The notes under the pieces were generated by a model that worked only from the letters and a program-made list of their open reading frames with translations, ran no database searches and was not told the DNA's origin. This document shows, piece after piece, positions 1 through 5,798 of a stretch of DNA of 9,652 nucleotides; position 1 is the stretch's first letter; each line of letters begins with the position of its first letter. The position numbers and the translations under genes are program-made. The stretch spans positions 1 through 9,652 of the forward strand of contig PMLI01000532.1 in assembly GCA_003158835.1 (NCBI GenBank), read 5' to 3'. This stretch comes from Acidimicrobiaceae bacterium. Lineage in GTDB: Bacteria; Actinomycetota; Acidimicrobiia; Acidimicrobiales; Palsa-688.

Positions 1-1250
1 GCCAGCAAACCGATCCGGCCGATGCCCCTACTACCCGGCCTCGGCTGGTAGACGAACACCCCCCACTCGCCGTTCTTGGCCGAGTACATGGTCTCATCTG
101 CCCGGCGCAACAAGGTCTCCGAGTCTTGCGCGTGGTCCGGCAGCACGGCTACGCCCAGACTGGCCTCCACCGAGACCGGGAAACCCTCGACCATGCACGG
201 CTGCAAGAACGTCGCCTTTATCCGGTCTGCAACCGCGGTGGCGGTGGCCACGGAGTCGAGGTTGGTAAGCACGAGGGCAAACTCGTCACCACCGATGCGC
301 GCCAGCAGATCTTTCGCCCGGCGGACATTGTTCATCCTGGTAGCGACACTGCGGAGAACCTCATCGCCCACGTCGTGGCCCAGCCGGTCATTAATCCCTT
401 TGAAGCCGTTGAGGTCGATGAGCACGACCCCGACGCGCGCCCCGGTGCGCCGCGCCGCCATGACCGCGCTCTGCAGGTGCTCGTCAAAGAGCCGCCGATT
501 TGGGAGCCGCGTGAGCGAATCGTGGGTCGCCTCATGGCGACGCACCAGGGCCAGTTCGGTGGTCCGGTAAACGGTCCACGTTGTGACCAGCAAGAGCGGG
601 ACCAGCAGAACGCTTCGCTCCGCAACCACAACGAAGATGGGCGACAGCGATAACAGGACACCGTCAGTCGAAAGATTGACAACGCCCACGGTGCGCAACG
701 TCTGGACGACCGGGAGCCCTTGGTGCAGGGCTATCACGGTGCAGGTAAGGGCGGTGTTGACCACAAAGACTATGGCCCCGGCGGCCAGGAAAGCGGGGAG
801 CCAGAACAGGGACGGCGCCCCGTAAAAGCGCAGGACCTGGTCCTGGCCGGCTGCGCCCAACACCGCGGCCCCGAGGCTCAGGCAGATGATGATCTGAGCG
901 GAATTGAAAAGGATCTTGACGAGCGTCTTGCGGGAAACGATATCGCCGACCAGGACTACGCCAGCCGTTATGATCACAGTGGTCAGCGGGGGCGCGACCA
1001 GCAACAACGCCACCATGAAGGTCCAGCTGGCGGTCACCTGCCCGCCCTCTTCACGGCGGAGCCAGCGTAGGGGACGGAGCTCGGTCACTAGGCAGCACGC
1101 CGCGAATATGACCAGGACGTCTGGTCGGGGCCCGAAGAGCTTTTGGCCCTCAGAGGCCCATGTGTCATAGCCTGTGGCCGCTATAGCGCCAAAGACCACA
1201 AAGAAAACGAAAGAATTGACGGACAGCCGGGGCTTCTTCGTCATGACCAT
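1..1250 (-). CDS. Membrane-bound diguanylate cyclase (GGDEF), C-terminus off the window
   Basis: This gene makes the second messenger c-di-GMP from two GTP at the cytoplasmic membrane. About 416 residues are visible. Residues ~11-228 are very hydrophobic, with about 7-8 membrane spans (for example ~13-27, 45-57, 75-105, 115-135, 150-175, 197-228), forming an N-terminal sensor that I cannot assign to a named MASE domain. A basic linker follows, then the GGDEF domain, which opens with DSLTRLPNRR (from D244). Metal-binding D279 lies in IDLNGFKGIND, the catalytic GGDEF motif is at 320-324, and an RAKD inhibitory I-site is at 311-314, exactly five residues before GGDEF. All key residues are intact, so the enzyme should be active and product-inhibited. 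The ATG at 1250 has GGAG four bases upstream; a second ATG at 1244 is equally possible. The frame is still open at the left edge after the GGDEF domain ends, so an EAL phosphodiesterase domain could follow; that cannot be seen here. Confidence 0.93.
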   Translation of the reverse strand, partial: MVMTKKPRLSVNSFVFFVVFGAIAATGYDTWASEGQKLFGPRPDVLVIFAACCLVTELRPLRWLRREEGGQVTASWTFMVALLLVAPPLTTVIITAGVVLVGDIVSRKTLVKILFNSAQIIICLSLGAAVLGAAGQDQVLRFYGAPSLFWLPAFLAAGAIVFVVNTALTCTVIALHQGLPVVQTLRTVGVVNLSTDGVLLSLSPIFVVVAERSVLLVPLLLVTTWTVYRTTELALVRRHEATHDSLTRLPNRRLFDEHLQSAVMAARRTGARVGVVLIDLNGFKGINDRLGHDVGDEVLRSVATRMNNVRRAKDLLARIGGDEFALVLTNLDSVATATAVADRIKATFLQPCMVEGFPVSVEASLGVAVLPDHAQDSETLLRRADETMYSAKNGEWGVFVYQPRPGSRGIGRIGLL

Positions 1251-1263
1251 GACGCTCCGAGCA

Positions 1264-1296
1264 GGCCGGGTCGACCATCGCTGGCGCGACCCGGCC
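1264..1296 (-). promoter_or_regulatory. Strong RNA hairpin ahead of the diguanylate cyclase gene
   Basis: The arms GGCCGGGTCG (1264-1273) and CGACCCGGCC (1287-1296) are perfectly complementary over 10 bp. Inside the 13-base loop, three further pairs (CCA/TGG) close a tetraloop that reads GCGA on the minus strand, a GNRA loop. In the minus-strand transcript the hairpin sits between the stop of the 40-codon ORF and the Shine-Dalgarno of the cyclase gene. No U-run follows on either strand, so it is not an ordinary intrinsic terminator. It may be a translation-control, RNA-processing or stabilising structure. The structure is seen in the sequence; its role is inferred. Confidence 0.6.
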
Positions 1297-1314
1297 GGGC
1301 TCAGGCCAGGCTGG

Positions 1315-1437
1315 CTACCACTTAAGGGGAGCACCCAGAACAGCGACGGCGCTACCGATGAGCGAGAGGCCCAGCGTTGAATAAATGATACGCATTACCC
1401 GAGTAGGCTTCTTCTGATTTTGCGTCTTCTTCACCAT
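1315..1437 (-). CDS. Small ORF: 40-residue cationic single-span membrane peptide
   Basis: The product starts MVKKTQNQKK and carries a strongly basic N-terminus of about 16 residues. A hydrophobic stretch (about residues 17-36, rich in I, L, G, A, V) follows, with a very short tail ending PLKW. The layout fits a small membrane protein with its N-terminus inside, or a signal-peptide-like precursor. I do not recognise a family. Its ATG overlaps the end of the 18-codon ORF (…GTCAAATGGTGA), and only GGGG lies just upstream, so translation may be coupled to that ORF. It ends 64 bases before the diguanylate cyclase start on the same strand, so the two could share a transcript. Small ORFs are easily spurious, but the clear charge and hydrophobicity layout argues for a real product. 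Confidence 0.5.
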   Translation of the reverse strand: MVKKTQNQKKPTRVMRIIYSTLGLSLIGSAVAVLGAPLKW

Positions 1438-1487
1438 TTGACCCCAGACGTCATGTGCGCGTGGTTGGCGCGTATCCGATAGACCAT
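1431..1487 (-). CDS. 18-codon leader ORF with a perfect Shine-Dalgarno
   Basis: The predicted peptide is MVYRIRANHAHMTSGVKW. It is preceded by AAGGAGG and a 5-base spacer, one of the best ribosome binding sites in the window. The ORF ends seven bases into the 40-codon ORF, a layout typical of translational coupling or of a leader peptide. The frame is open far upstream (mostly antisense to the ROK gene), so an N-terminally longer product such as one starting at another in-frame codon near 1520 cannot be excluded. The Shine-Dalgarno favours 1487. It has no recognised family and no long run of one amino acid that would mark a classical attenuator. Confidence 0.4.
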   Translation of the reverse strand: MVYRIRANHAHMTSGVKW

Positions 1488-1492
1488 ATTTT

Positions 1493-1529
1493 CCTCCTTG
1501 AAGACATGGCTTTCAACCATGCGATCTTC
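1493..1529 (-). promoter_or_regulatory. Stem-loop abutting the Shine-Dalgarno of the leader ORF
   Basis: On the minus strand GAAGA (1529-1525), a 3-base bulge and CATGG (1521-1517) pair with CCATG (1509-1505) and TCTTC (1504-1500) around a 7-base loop, TTGAAAG. That gives 10 bp in two segments. The stem ends at the base directly before the AAGGAGG at 1499-1493. A hairpin this close to a strong ribosome site could act as a ribosome standby site or control element. The pairing is read from the sequence; the function is inferred. Confidence 0.45.
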
Positions 1530-1559
1530 GGCTGAGGGCCCATCGCTCTTTAGATGTGA

Positions 1560-1565
1560 GATATA
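1560..1565 (-). promoter_or_regulatory. Possible -10 box for the small-ORF/diguanylate cyclase transcript
   Basis: TATATC on the minus strand, preceded by GGG, is the best -10-like hexamer upstream of the small ORFs. It would start a transcript near 1553, with a leader of about 65 bases containing the stem-loop next to the Shine-Dalgarno. I see no good -35 hexamer at the right distance, so this is a weak call. Confidence 0.2.
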
Positions 1566-1589
1566 CCCGAAGGCCGTGAAACCGATGGC

Positions 1590-1605
1590 CGGCCCGAAGG
1601 GGCCG
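1590..1605. repeat. Short GC-rich inverted repeat in the divergent intergenic region
   Basis: CGGCCC and GGGCCG flank the 4-base loop GAAG and form a perfect 6-bp stem. It lies about 100 bases upstream of the 18-codon ORF and about 110 bases upstream of the ROK gene. It could be a structure in a long minus-strand leader or simply chance in GC-rich DNA. Confidence 0.3.
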
Positions 1606-1668
1606 AACACCTCGCGGGCCGCCTGGGACCACGGGCTCGGGCCGCCGCAGGGAGCCGACGAGCTGTTT

Positions 1669-1700
1669 TGACTTGACCGGAGGCATTGACTTCCGTGACT
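1669..1700 (+). repeat. TGACT direct repeats overlapping the ROK promoter
   Basis: TGACT occurs at 1669, 1687 and 1696, and TGACC at 1674. Two of the start spacings are 9 and 18 bases, close to helical spacing. The repeats cover the -35 element of the ROK promoter and the bases just upstream, where a regulator (possibly ROK itself) could bind. They are direct repeats, not the palindrome usual for ROK operators. Confidence 0.3.
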
Positions 1701-1715
1701 AGCCGAACCTAGAGT
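1686..1715 (+). promoter_or_regulatory. Likely sigma-70-type promoter of the ROK gene
   Basis: TTGACT (1686-1691) and TAGAGT (1710-1715) are separated by 18 bases; TAGAGT fits the TANNNT pattern common in actinobacteria. Transcription would begin near 1722. That is one base before an in-frame GTG at 1723 and downstream of the GTG at 1714, which suggests a leaderless mRNA. No Shine-Dalgarno is present before either GTG, in agreement. Confidence 0.45.
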
Positions 1716-3015
1716 GCACCTGGTGTCTCTTCCGCCAAGGTTAGCCAAAGTTCCGCAGGCTGAGTACAAGGTACTGCTCGATGCCGTCCGGTCGCACGGA
1801 GCAACCACCCGCACGGAGCTGGCGGCCTGGTGCGGGCTACCCCGGTCGAGCGTCTCGCTCCGGGTGCGTGAGCTCCTCCGCGCCGGGCTCCTGGTGGAAC
1901 TGGGCGGGACGGAACCGACGGGAGGCAGGCGAGCCGGCCGGGTCGGGTTCCCGCCCGGCACGGGGGTAGTGCTGGCCATAGAGCTCGGCTCGACCCATGC
2001 CCGCTGGCGGTTGGCGGACTTTGCGGCGACCTCGCTGATGGACGGGGGGTTCCCCATCGTCATCGCATCGGGCGCAGAGGAGGTCCTGAGCCCCGTAGAG
2101 AGGGACGTGCGCCAGGCTCTGGACCGCCTTGGCCTGCCGGTCGAGGCGGTGCGCTCCTGCGCCGTCGGCTTCCCCGGTCCTGTCAACTTCGCTGACGGCC
2201 GGGTGGCCGGCCCGCCGCACATGGCCGGCTGGGACCAGGCTCCGGTACCCGCCTTGCTGAGCAAGTGGGTGCAGGGCCCGATAGTAGTGGACAACGACGT
2301 CAACGTGATGGCGTGGGGTGAGTACGACGCCAAATGGCGACAAGAGGGTACTCACGACCTTTTGTTCATCAAGCACGGTACGGGGATCGGTTGCGGGATA
2401 ATTGCCAACGGCCAGATCTATCGGGGACATGACGGCACCGCCGGTGAGGTGGGCCACATCTGCGTTACCGATGTCGAGCAAAAGGTCATGTGCTCGTGCG
2501 GGAGCGATAACTGTCTCGAAGTAGTGGCCAGCGGAGGTGCCCTTGTCAAGAGGTTGAAGGCACAGAGTTATCAAGTTGAAACTGCGGGTGACGTTTCACG
2601 CCTGGTGGTACAGGGGGACCTGGTGGCCATGAGTATGGTCCGCGACGCCGGCAAAGCCCTCGGGGCGGTCATGAGCGGGATCGTGAGCTTCTTCAACCCC
2701 GCTGCCATCGTCATGGGGGGTTCGCTCGGCGCCCTGGAGATCTCCCTGTTGGCAGGCATGCGTGAGGCGACCTACGCGCAAGCCACGATGTTCTCGACCC
2801 GCCACCTCCGCATCGTCCCGAGCTACCTGGGCCCAGAGGCGGGGTTGCACGGTGCCACCCTTCTGGCCCTCGACCTTGCCTACGACGCCGCCATCGAGCT
2901 TGTCGACGACCGGGGTAGGCAGGCGGTGCCGTCAGCAGCCGCTTCAGCGGAACGCGTCGCGCATAACACAGAACGTCGCGCCAACAAGGGAGGGACGACT
3001 CTGGGCTCTCGATAG
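1714..3015 (+). CDS. ROK-family transcriptional regulator
   Basis: ROK proteins of this type are DNA-binding repressors or activators that sense sugars or sugar phosphates. With the GTG at 1714 the product is 433 residues. A winged helix-turn-helix occupies about 13-68 (recognition region around TELAAWCGLPRSSVSLRVRE). The sugar-kinase-like fold follows: a degenerate phosphate loop ELGSTH (90-95) where kinases have DxGxT, GFPGPV (152-157), NDVN (194-197), GTGIG (222-226), GTAGEVGH (241-248), and a zinc motif with C260, C262 and C267 before E269. The DNA-binding domain plus weakened ATP motif points to a regulator, not a kinase. An in-frame stop at 1696-1698 limits the start to GTG 1714 or GTG 1723; the promoter position favours 1723. 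The last ~35 residues are a polar tail beyond the usual ROK end. The gene lies 62 bases upstream of the importer genes on the same strand, so it probably controls them. Confidence 0.93.
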   Translation: MHLVSLPPRLAKVPQAEYKVLLDAVRSHGATTRTELAAWCGLPRSSVSLRVRELLRAGLLVELGGTEPTGGRRAGRVGFPPGTGVVLAIELGSTHARWRLADFAATSLMDGGFPIVIASGAEEVLSPVERDVRQALDRLGLPVEAVRSCAVGFPGPVNFADGRVAGPPHMAGWDQAPVPALLSKWVQGPIVVDNDVNVMAWGEYDAKWRQEGTHDLLFIKHGTGIGCGIIANGQIYRGHDGTAGEVGHICVTDVEQKVMCSCGSDNCLEVVASGGALVKRLKAQSYQVETAGDVSRLVVQGDLVAMSMVRDAGKALGAVMSGIVSFFNPAAIVMGGSLGALEISLLAGMREATYAQATMFSTRHLRIVPSYLGPEAGLHGATLLALDLAYDAAIELVDDRGRQAVPSAAASAERVAHNTERRANKGGTTLGSR

Positions 3016-3025
3016 GCCGGACCGC

Positions 3026-3041
3026 TGTCACCGTGCTCACA
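3026..3041. promoter_or_regulatory. Candidate CRP/FNR-family binding site
   Basis: TGTCA, six bases, TCACA: this matches the CRP consensus TGTGA-N6-TCACA at nine of ten positions. It sits in the short gap between the ROK stop and the binding-protein start. An AT-rich TATAGCT (3044-3050) lies directly downstream and might be a -10 box. If so, a bound regulator would sit over the promoter core and repress. A chance match is possible. Confidence 0.35.
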
Positions 3042-3063
3042 CATATAGCTAAAACGACCACAC

Positions 3064-3070
3064 AGGAGGG
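3064..3070 (+). promoter_or_regulatory. Ribosome binding site that fixes the binding-protein start
   Basis: AGGAGGG lies seven bases before the ATG at 3078. It rules in that ATG over the upstream in-frame GTG at 3033, which has no Shine-Dalgarno and would put 15 extra residues ahead of a normal signal peptide. Confidence 0.8.
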
Positions 3071-3077
3071 AACCAAA

Positions 3078-3926
3078 ATGCATAATAAATTGTTGAAAAA
3101 TACGAAAGCGCATAAGAGGGCCTCGGCTCGCTTGAGCGCGACGGCGGCGCTCTGCGCCGCCCTCGTTGCCGTCGGCGTCACGCCGGCGGGTGCGGCGGCC
3201 AGATCGAGCGCCCTGGCCTCCGGCACACTGACTGTGTCGTTCGGGAACGGCTCGCCGTTCATCTCCAATTTCAACCCGTTCTCCGCCACCGCCAACCTCC
3301 AGGCCTCCGGCCTGATCTATGAGCCCCTGTGGTTCTGGTCGATGGCCGACTCGGCCGACAACCACGGTTGGCTGGCCACGAGTTACAGCTGGTCGAATGG
3401 TGGCAAGTCCATTACCTTCCAGCTCCGCAAGGGCGTCACGTGGACCGATGGCACCCCCTTCACCAGCGCCGACGTTGCCTACACGTTCAACCTGCTGGCC
3501 AAGAACGCCGACCTCAACCCCGACAGCCTGCCCATCACCAGCGCCGTCGCCCACGGAGCCTACGCCGTGACGGTCAACTTCAGCTCACCCGCCTACACCG
3601 ACATCAATTACATCGCGGGCACAACGTACATCGTGCCCGCGCACATCTGGAAGAGCATCAACAACCCCACAACGTTCGCGAACGCCAAACCGGTCGGCAC
3701 CGGCTCCTACGAGGTTTCGAAGGTCTCGCCGTCCGAGCTGGTCATGACGGCCAACCCCCATTACTACATGCCCGGCCTCCCCCATATCGAGACGCTGCGT
3801 TACCTGTACTTCAACGGCAACACGGCCAATGACCTTGCCATCGAGAGCGGGTCCATCGACTGGGGCGGCGCGTTTATCCCGAACATCAAGACCACCTACG
3901 AATCGCACAAGGGCTTCATCGTCTAG
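3078..3926 (+). CDS. N-terminal half of the solute-binding protein (ends at the amber codon)
   Basis: If the TAG at 3924-3926 terminates translation, the product is 282 residues: signal peptide plus most of the first lobe. It ends at GFIV, just as the chain should cross toward the second lobe. A half protein of this type would be exported but should not close around a ligand, so it is unlikely to support transport. The start is well supported by AGGAGGG and the signal peptide. Confidence 0.7.
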   Translation: MHNKLLKNTKAHKRASARLSATAALCAALVAVGVTPAGAAARSSALASGTLTVSFGNGSPFISNFNPFSATANLQASGLIYEPLWFWSMADSADNHGWLATSYSWSNGGKSITFQLRKGVTWTDGTPFTSADVAYTFNLLAKNADLNPDSLPITSAVAHGAYAVTVNFSSPAYTDINYIAGTTYIVPAHIWKSINNPTTFANAKPVGTGSYEVSKVSPSELVMTANPHYYMPGLPHIETLRYLYFNGNTANDLAIESGSIDWGGAFIPNIKTTYESHKGFIV

Positions 3927-3995
3927 ACCATCCCGGCCGCGATCGCAAACATCATCCCGAACTTCACCAAGACGATCAACGGGACCTACAACCCG

Positions 3996-4778
3996 ATGTC
4001 CGACCTGGCCGTTCGTAAGGCCTTCAGCGACGCCATCAACCGGACATCCATCGACAACATCGTGTACGACGGCGAGTCCGGGCCCATCAACGACGTCGCC
4101 CTGGTGGAGCCACTGTTCTCGGGCATCACCGCCCCGCAGTACATGAACCAGCGCTTCACCTACAGTGACGCCGCCGCCGAAGTGCTCCTGAAGGCCGACG
4201 GCTACACCATGTCGAACGGTGTGATGACAAAGGGTGGGAAGGCTCTGACCGTCAACGTCTACGTACCCGACGGCTGGACCGACTACCAGCAGGACCTTCA
4301 GTTGCTGACGACTGAGGAAGCGGCCGTCGGTATCACTGTAAACGTCGACGACCCGGCGTTCAGTGAGTACGCCAACATCCGCGAGCAAGGTACCTTCGAC
4401 TCGATGCTCGAGTACTATGGGTTCACGCCGAGCCCGTACGTCTACTACAAGACGCTTCTGGACGGCCAAAATATCCCGCCGGTGGGCAAGGCTGAGTCAG
4501 CTGGTGACTACGGTCGTTTCAACAACGCCGCCTTCAACAGCGCCCTCAACACCATTGCCACGCTGCCAAACTCATCGCAGCAGGTGCCCTACTTTGCCAA
4601 GATCGAGGGCATCGTCGCCCAGCAACTCCCGGCGATCCCTCTGTTCGACCAGCAAGGCGACACCGAGTTCAACTCCAACGTCGTGGGTGGTTACCCGACG
4701 TTGGCGAACCCCTACGCCGAAGACGTGCCGATCGCCCCGGACTACGCGTGGGTGACGCCCAGGCTTTACCTGAAGTAG
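3996..4778 (+). CDS. C-terminal half of the solute-binding protein (same frame, after the amber codon)
   Basis: The first ATG after the amber codon gives 260 residues starting MSDLAVRKAF. It covers the second lobe and the C-terminal return to the first lobe, ending APDYAWVTPRLYLK. No convincing Shine-Dalgarno precedes this ATG and the fragment has no signal peptide. It is therefore probably the rest of the interrupted gene and not an independent gene. A reading frame free of stops for over 280 codons, with normal composition, shows that selection acted on it until recently or still does. Confidence 0.6.
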   Translation: MSDLAVRKAFSDAINRTSIDNIVYDGESGPINDVALVEPLFSGITAPQYMNQRFTYSDAAAEVLLKADGYTMSNGVMTKGGKALTVNVYVPDGWTDYQQDLQLLTTEEAAVGITVNVDDPAFSEYANIREQGTFDSMLEYYGFTPSPYVYYKTLLDGQNIPPVGKAESAGDYGRFNNAAFNSALNTIATLPNSSQQVPYFAKIEGIVAQQLPAIPLFDQQGDTEFNSNVVGGYPTLANPYAEDVPIAPDYAWVTPRLYLK

Positions 4779-4814
4779 CAAGACTGTAGGGGTCGGGGGA
4801 GGAGGGGAGCGGGA

Positions 4815-5798
4815 GTGCGGTACTTCACACGAAAGGTCGGGTTCTACGTACTGGCCCTGTGGGGTGCCGTAACTCTCAACTTCTTCCTCCCCCGGTTCAT
4901 ACCCGGCAATCCGGTCGAAGTCCTCCTGGCCCGGATGACCGAGTCCGGCAACCCGCCTCCGGGCGAGTACAAGGTCCTGTCATCCGTCCTGGGCATAGGT
5001 GGCGGCAACCTGCTCGATCAGTACTGGCATTATCTCCGTCAGCTCTCGAGGCTCAATCTTGGCGTCTCGATAACGGAATTCCCGACACCTGTCACCCACA
5101 TCCTGGCCCAGACGCTTCCGTGGACGATCGTCCTCGTCGGCACCGCGACGGTGATTGCCTTCCTCATCGGGACGACGCTCGGCGCCCTGGCCGGGTGGAG
5201 GCGCAGCCGGTTCCTCAACAACTTGCTGCCGGTGACGACATTCCTGACCGCTACGCCGTACTTCTGGCTGGCCCTGGTCTTTCTCTACATCTTCGGTGTC
5301 GTGCTCCACTACCTGCCGCTCAACGGCGGTTACGACCCGACGTTGGACATCGGCTGGAGCTCGTCCTTTATCGTTTCGGCCCTCCAGCACTCCGTCCTTC
5401 CCGGCGCCACGATCGTCCTCGCCCAGCTCGGCGGATGGATGCTGTCTATGCGCAACATGACCCTCACGACGCTGTCCGAAGACTATGTGTGGGCGGCCGA
5501 GGCAAAGGGGATCCGTCCTCGGCGGGTGCTGCTGGGTTACGCGGCGCGCAATGCCATCCTGCCGAGCGTGACCGGCTTCGCCATCTCGCTCGGGTTCGTC
5601 GTGAGCGGTTCCATCATCATGGAGATCGTGTTCTCCTACCCCGGCATCGGGTACACCCTCCTGCAGGCGGTCCAAAACGACGACTACGCCCTGATGCAAG
5701 GCATCTTCCTGGTCATCTGCCTGGTGGTCCTGGGTGCCAACTTCCTGGTCGACATGCTGTACGGGTTCATCGACCCGCGCACCAGGCAGGCCAGATGA
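4815..5798 (+). CDS. ABC importer permease, DppB/OppB type
   Basis: This is one of the two membrane subunits forming the channel of a peptide/nickel/oligosaccharide-type importer (327 residues). It has an N-terminal span at about 9-28, a long external loop (~30-95), then five further spans at about 100-127, 136-168, 186-212, 251-277 and 295-317. The EAA coupling loop that docks on the ATPases is at about 223-250 (AAEAKGIRPRR…NAILP). The family hallmarks FSYPGIG (273-279) and the terminal FIDPR (318-322) are present. The GTG start is preceded by GGAGG about nine bases upstream. The gene begins 36 bases after the binding-protein stop and its TGA overlaps the next ATG. It looks complete and intact. 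Confidence 0.95.
   Translation: MRYFTRKVGFYVLALWGAVTLNFFLPRFIPGNPVEVLLARMTESGNPPPGEYKVLSSVLGIGGGNLLDQYWHYLRQLSRLNLGVSITEFPTPVTHILAQTLPWTIVLVGTATVIAFLIGTTLGALAGWRRSRFLNNLLPVTTFLTATPYFWLALVFLYIFGVVLHYLPLNGGYDPTLDIGWSSSFIVSALQHSVLPGATIVLAQLGGWMLSMRNMTLTTLSEDYVWAAEAKGIRPRRVLLGYAARNAILPSVTGFAISLGFVVSGSIIMEIVFSYPGIGYTLLQAVQNDDYALMQGIFLVICLVVLGANFLVDMLYGFIDPRTRQAR

Larger units (their letters stand above)
3078..4778 (+). pseudogene. Family-5 solute-binding protein gene interrupted by an in-frame TAG
   Basis: Read through the TAG at 3924-3926, this frame encodes 566 positions, the normal length for an extracellular family-5 (DppA/OppA-like) binding protein. It has a Sec signal peptide (basic residues 1-20, hydrophobic 21-34, likely cut near A41). 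The family signature follows at about 98-140 (FQLRKGVTWTDGTPFTSADV), and the second lobe contains PNFTK and SDLAVRKAFSDAINR. The stop is codon 283. Bases 3927-3995 continue in the same frame with normal coding (TIPAAIANIIPNFTK…), so there is no frameshift or decay. Related proteins, as I recall them, have Trp at this place (YWFPP…PNLTK), so TGG to TAG is the simplest explanation. Possibilities are a recent nonsense mutation, a sequence error, suppression or programmed readthrough. No lipobox precedes a cysteine: the only Cys in the signal region follows AAL. The protein should deliver solute to the permeases encoded just downstream. Confidence 0.75.

Noticed and set aside
126..653. Plus-strand ORFs opposite the GGDEF gene
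   Set aside because: The minus strand carries the complete GGDEF motif set with correct spacing; the plus frames are shadows.
1655..1700. Resemblance of the minus strand (GCCTCCGGTC) to part of a c-di-GMP riboswitch
   Set aside because: Only about ten bases match. The rest of the GEMM core, including the GGGCAAACC-like segment and the second stem, is absent.
1431..2333. A 300-residue minus-strand ORF antisense to the ROK gene
   Set aside because: Most of it is the opposite strand of a well-supported ROK gene and its composition is that of a shadow frame. Only its last 18 codons, with their own Shine-Dalgarno, were kept.
3044..3055. TATAGCT and TAGCTA as a promoter for the binding-protein gene
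   Set aside because: No -35 hexamer lies at a proper distance (the nearest, CTGTCA, is only 13 bases away), so it was not listed as its own feature.
3033..3077. Upstream GTG start for the binding protein
   Set aside because: There is no Shine-Dalgarno before 3033, and the strong AGGAGGG with a normal signal peptide supports 3078.
3585..4469. A 294-residue minus-strand ORF spanning the amber codon in the binding-protein gene
   Set aside because: It is a GC-rich shadow: the plus frame has family signatures on both sides of the TAG, while the minus translation is an arginine/valine/glycine-rich sequence without recognisable motifs.
4859..5794. Long plus-strand frame that runs into the second permease
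   Set aside because: The upstream part is the wrong frame of the first permease. The real start of the second permease is the ATG at 5795, in the ATGA overlap.
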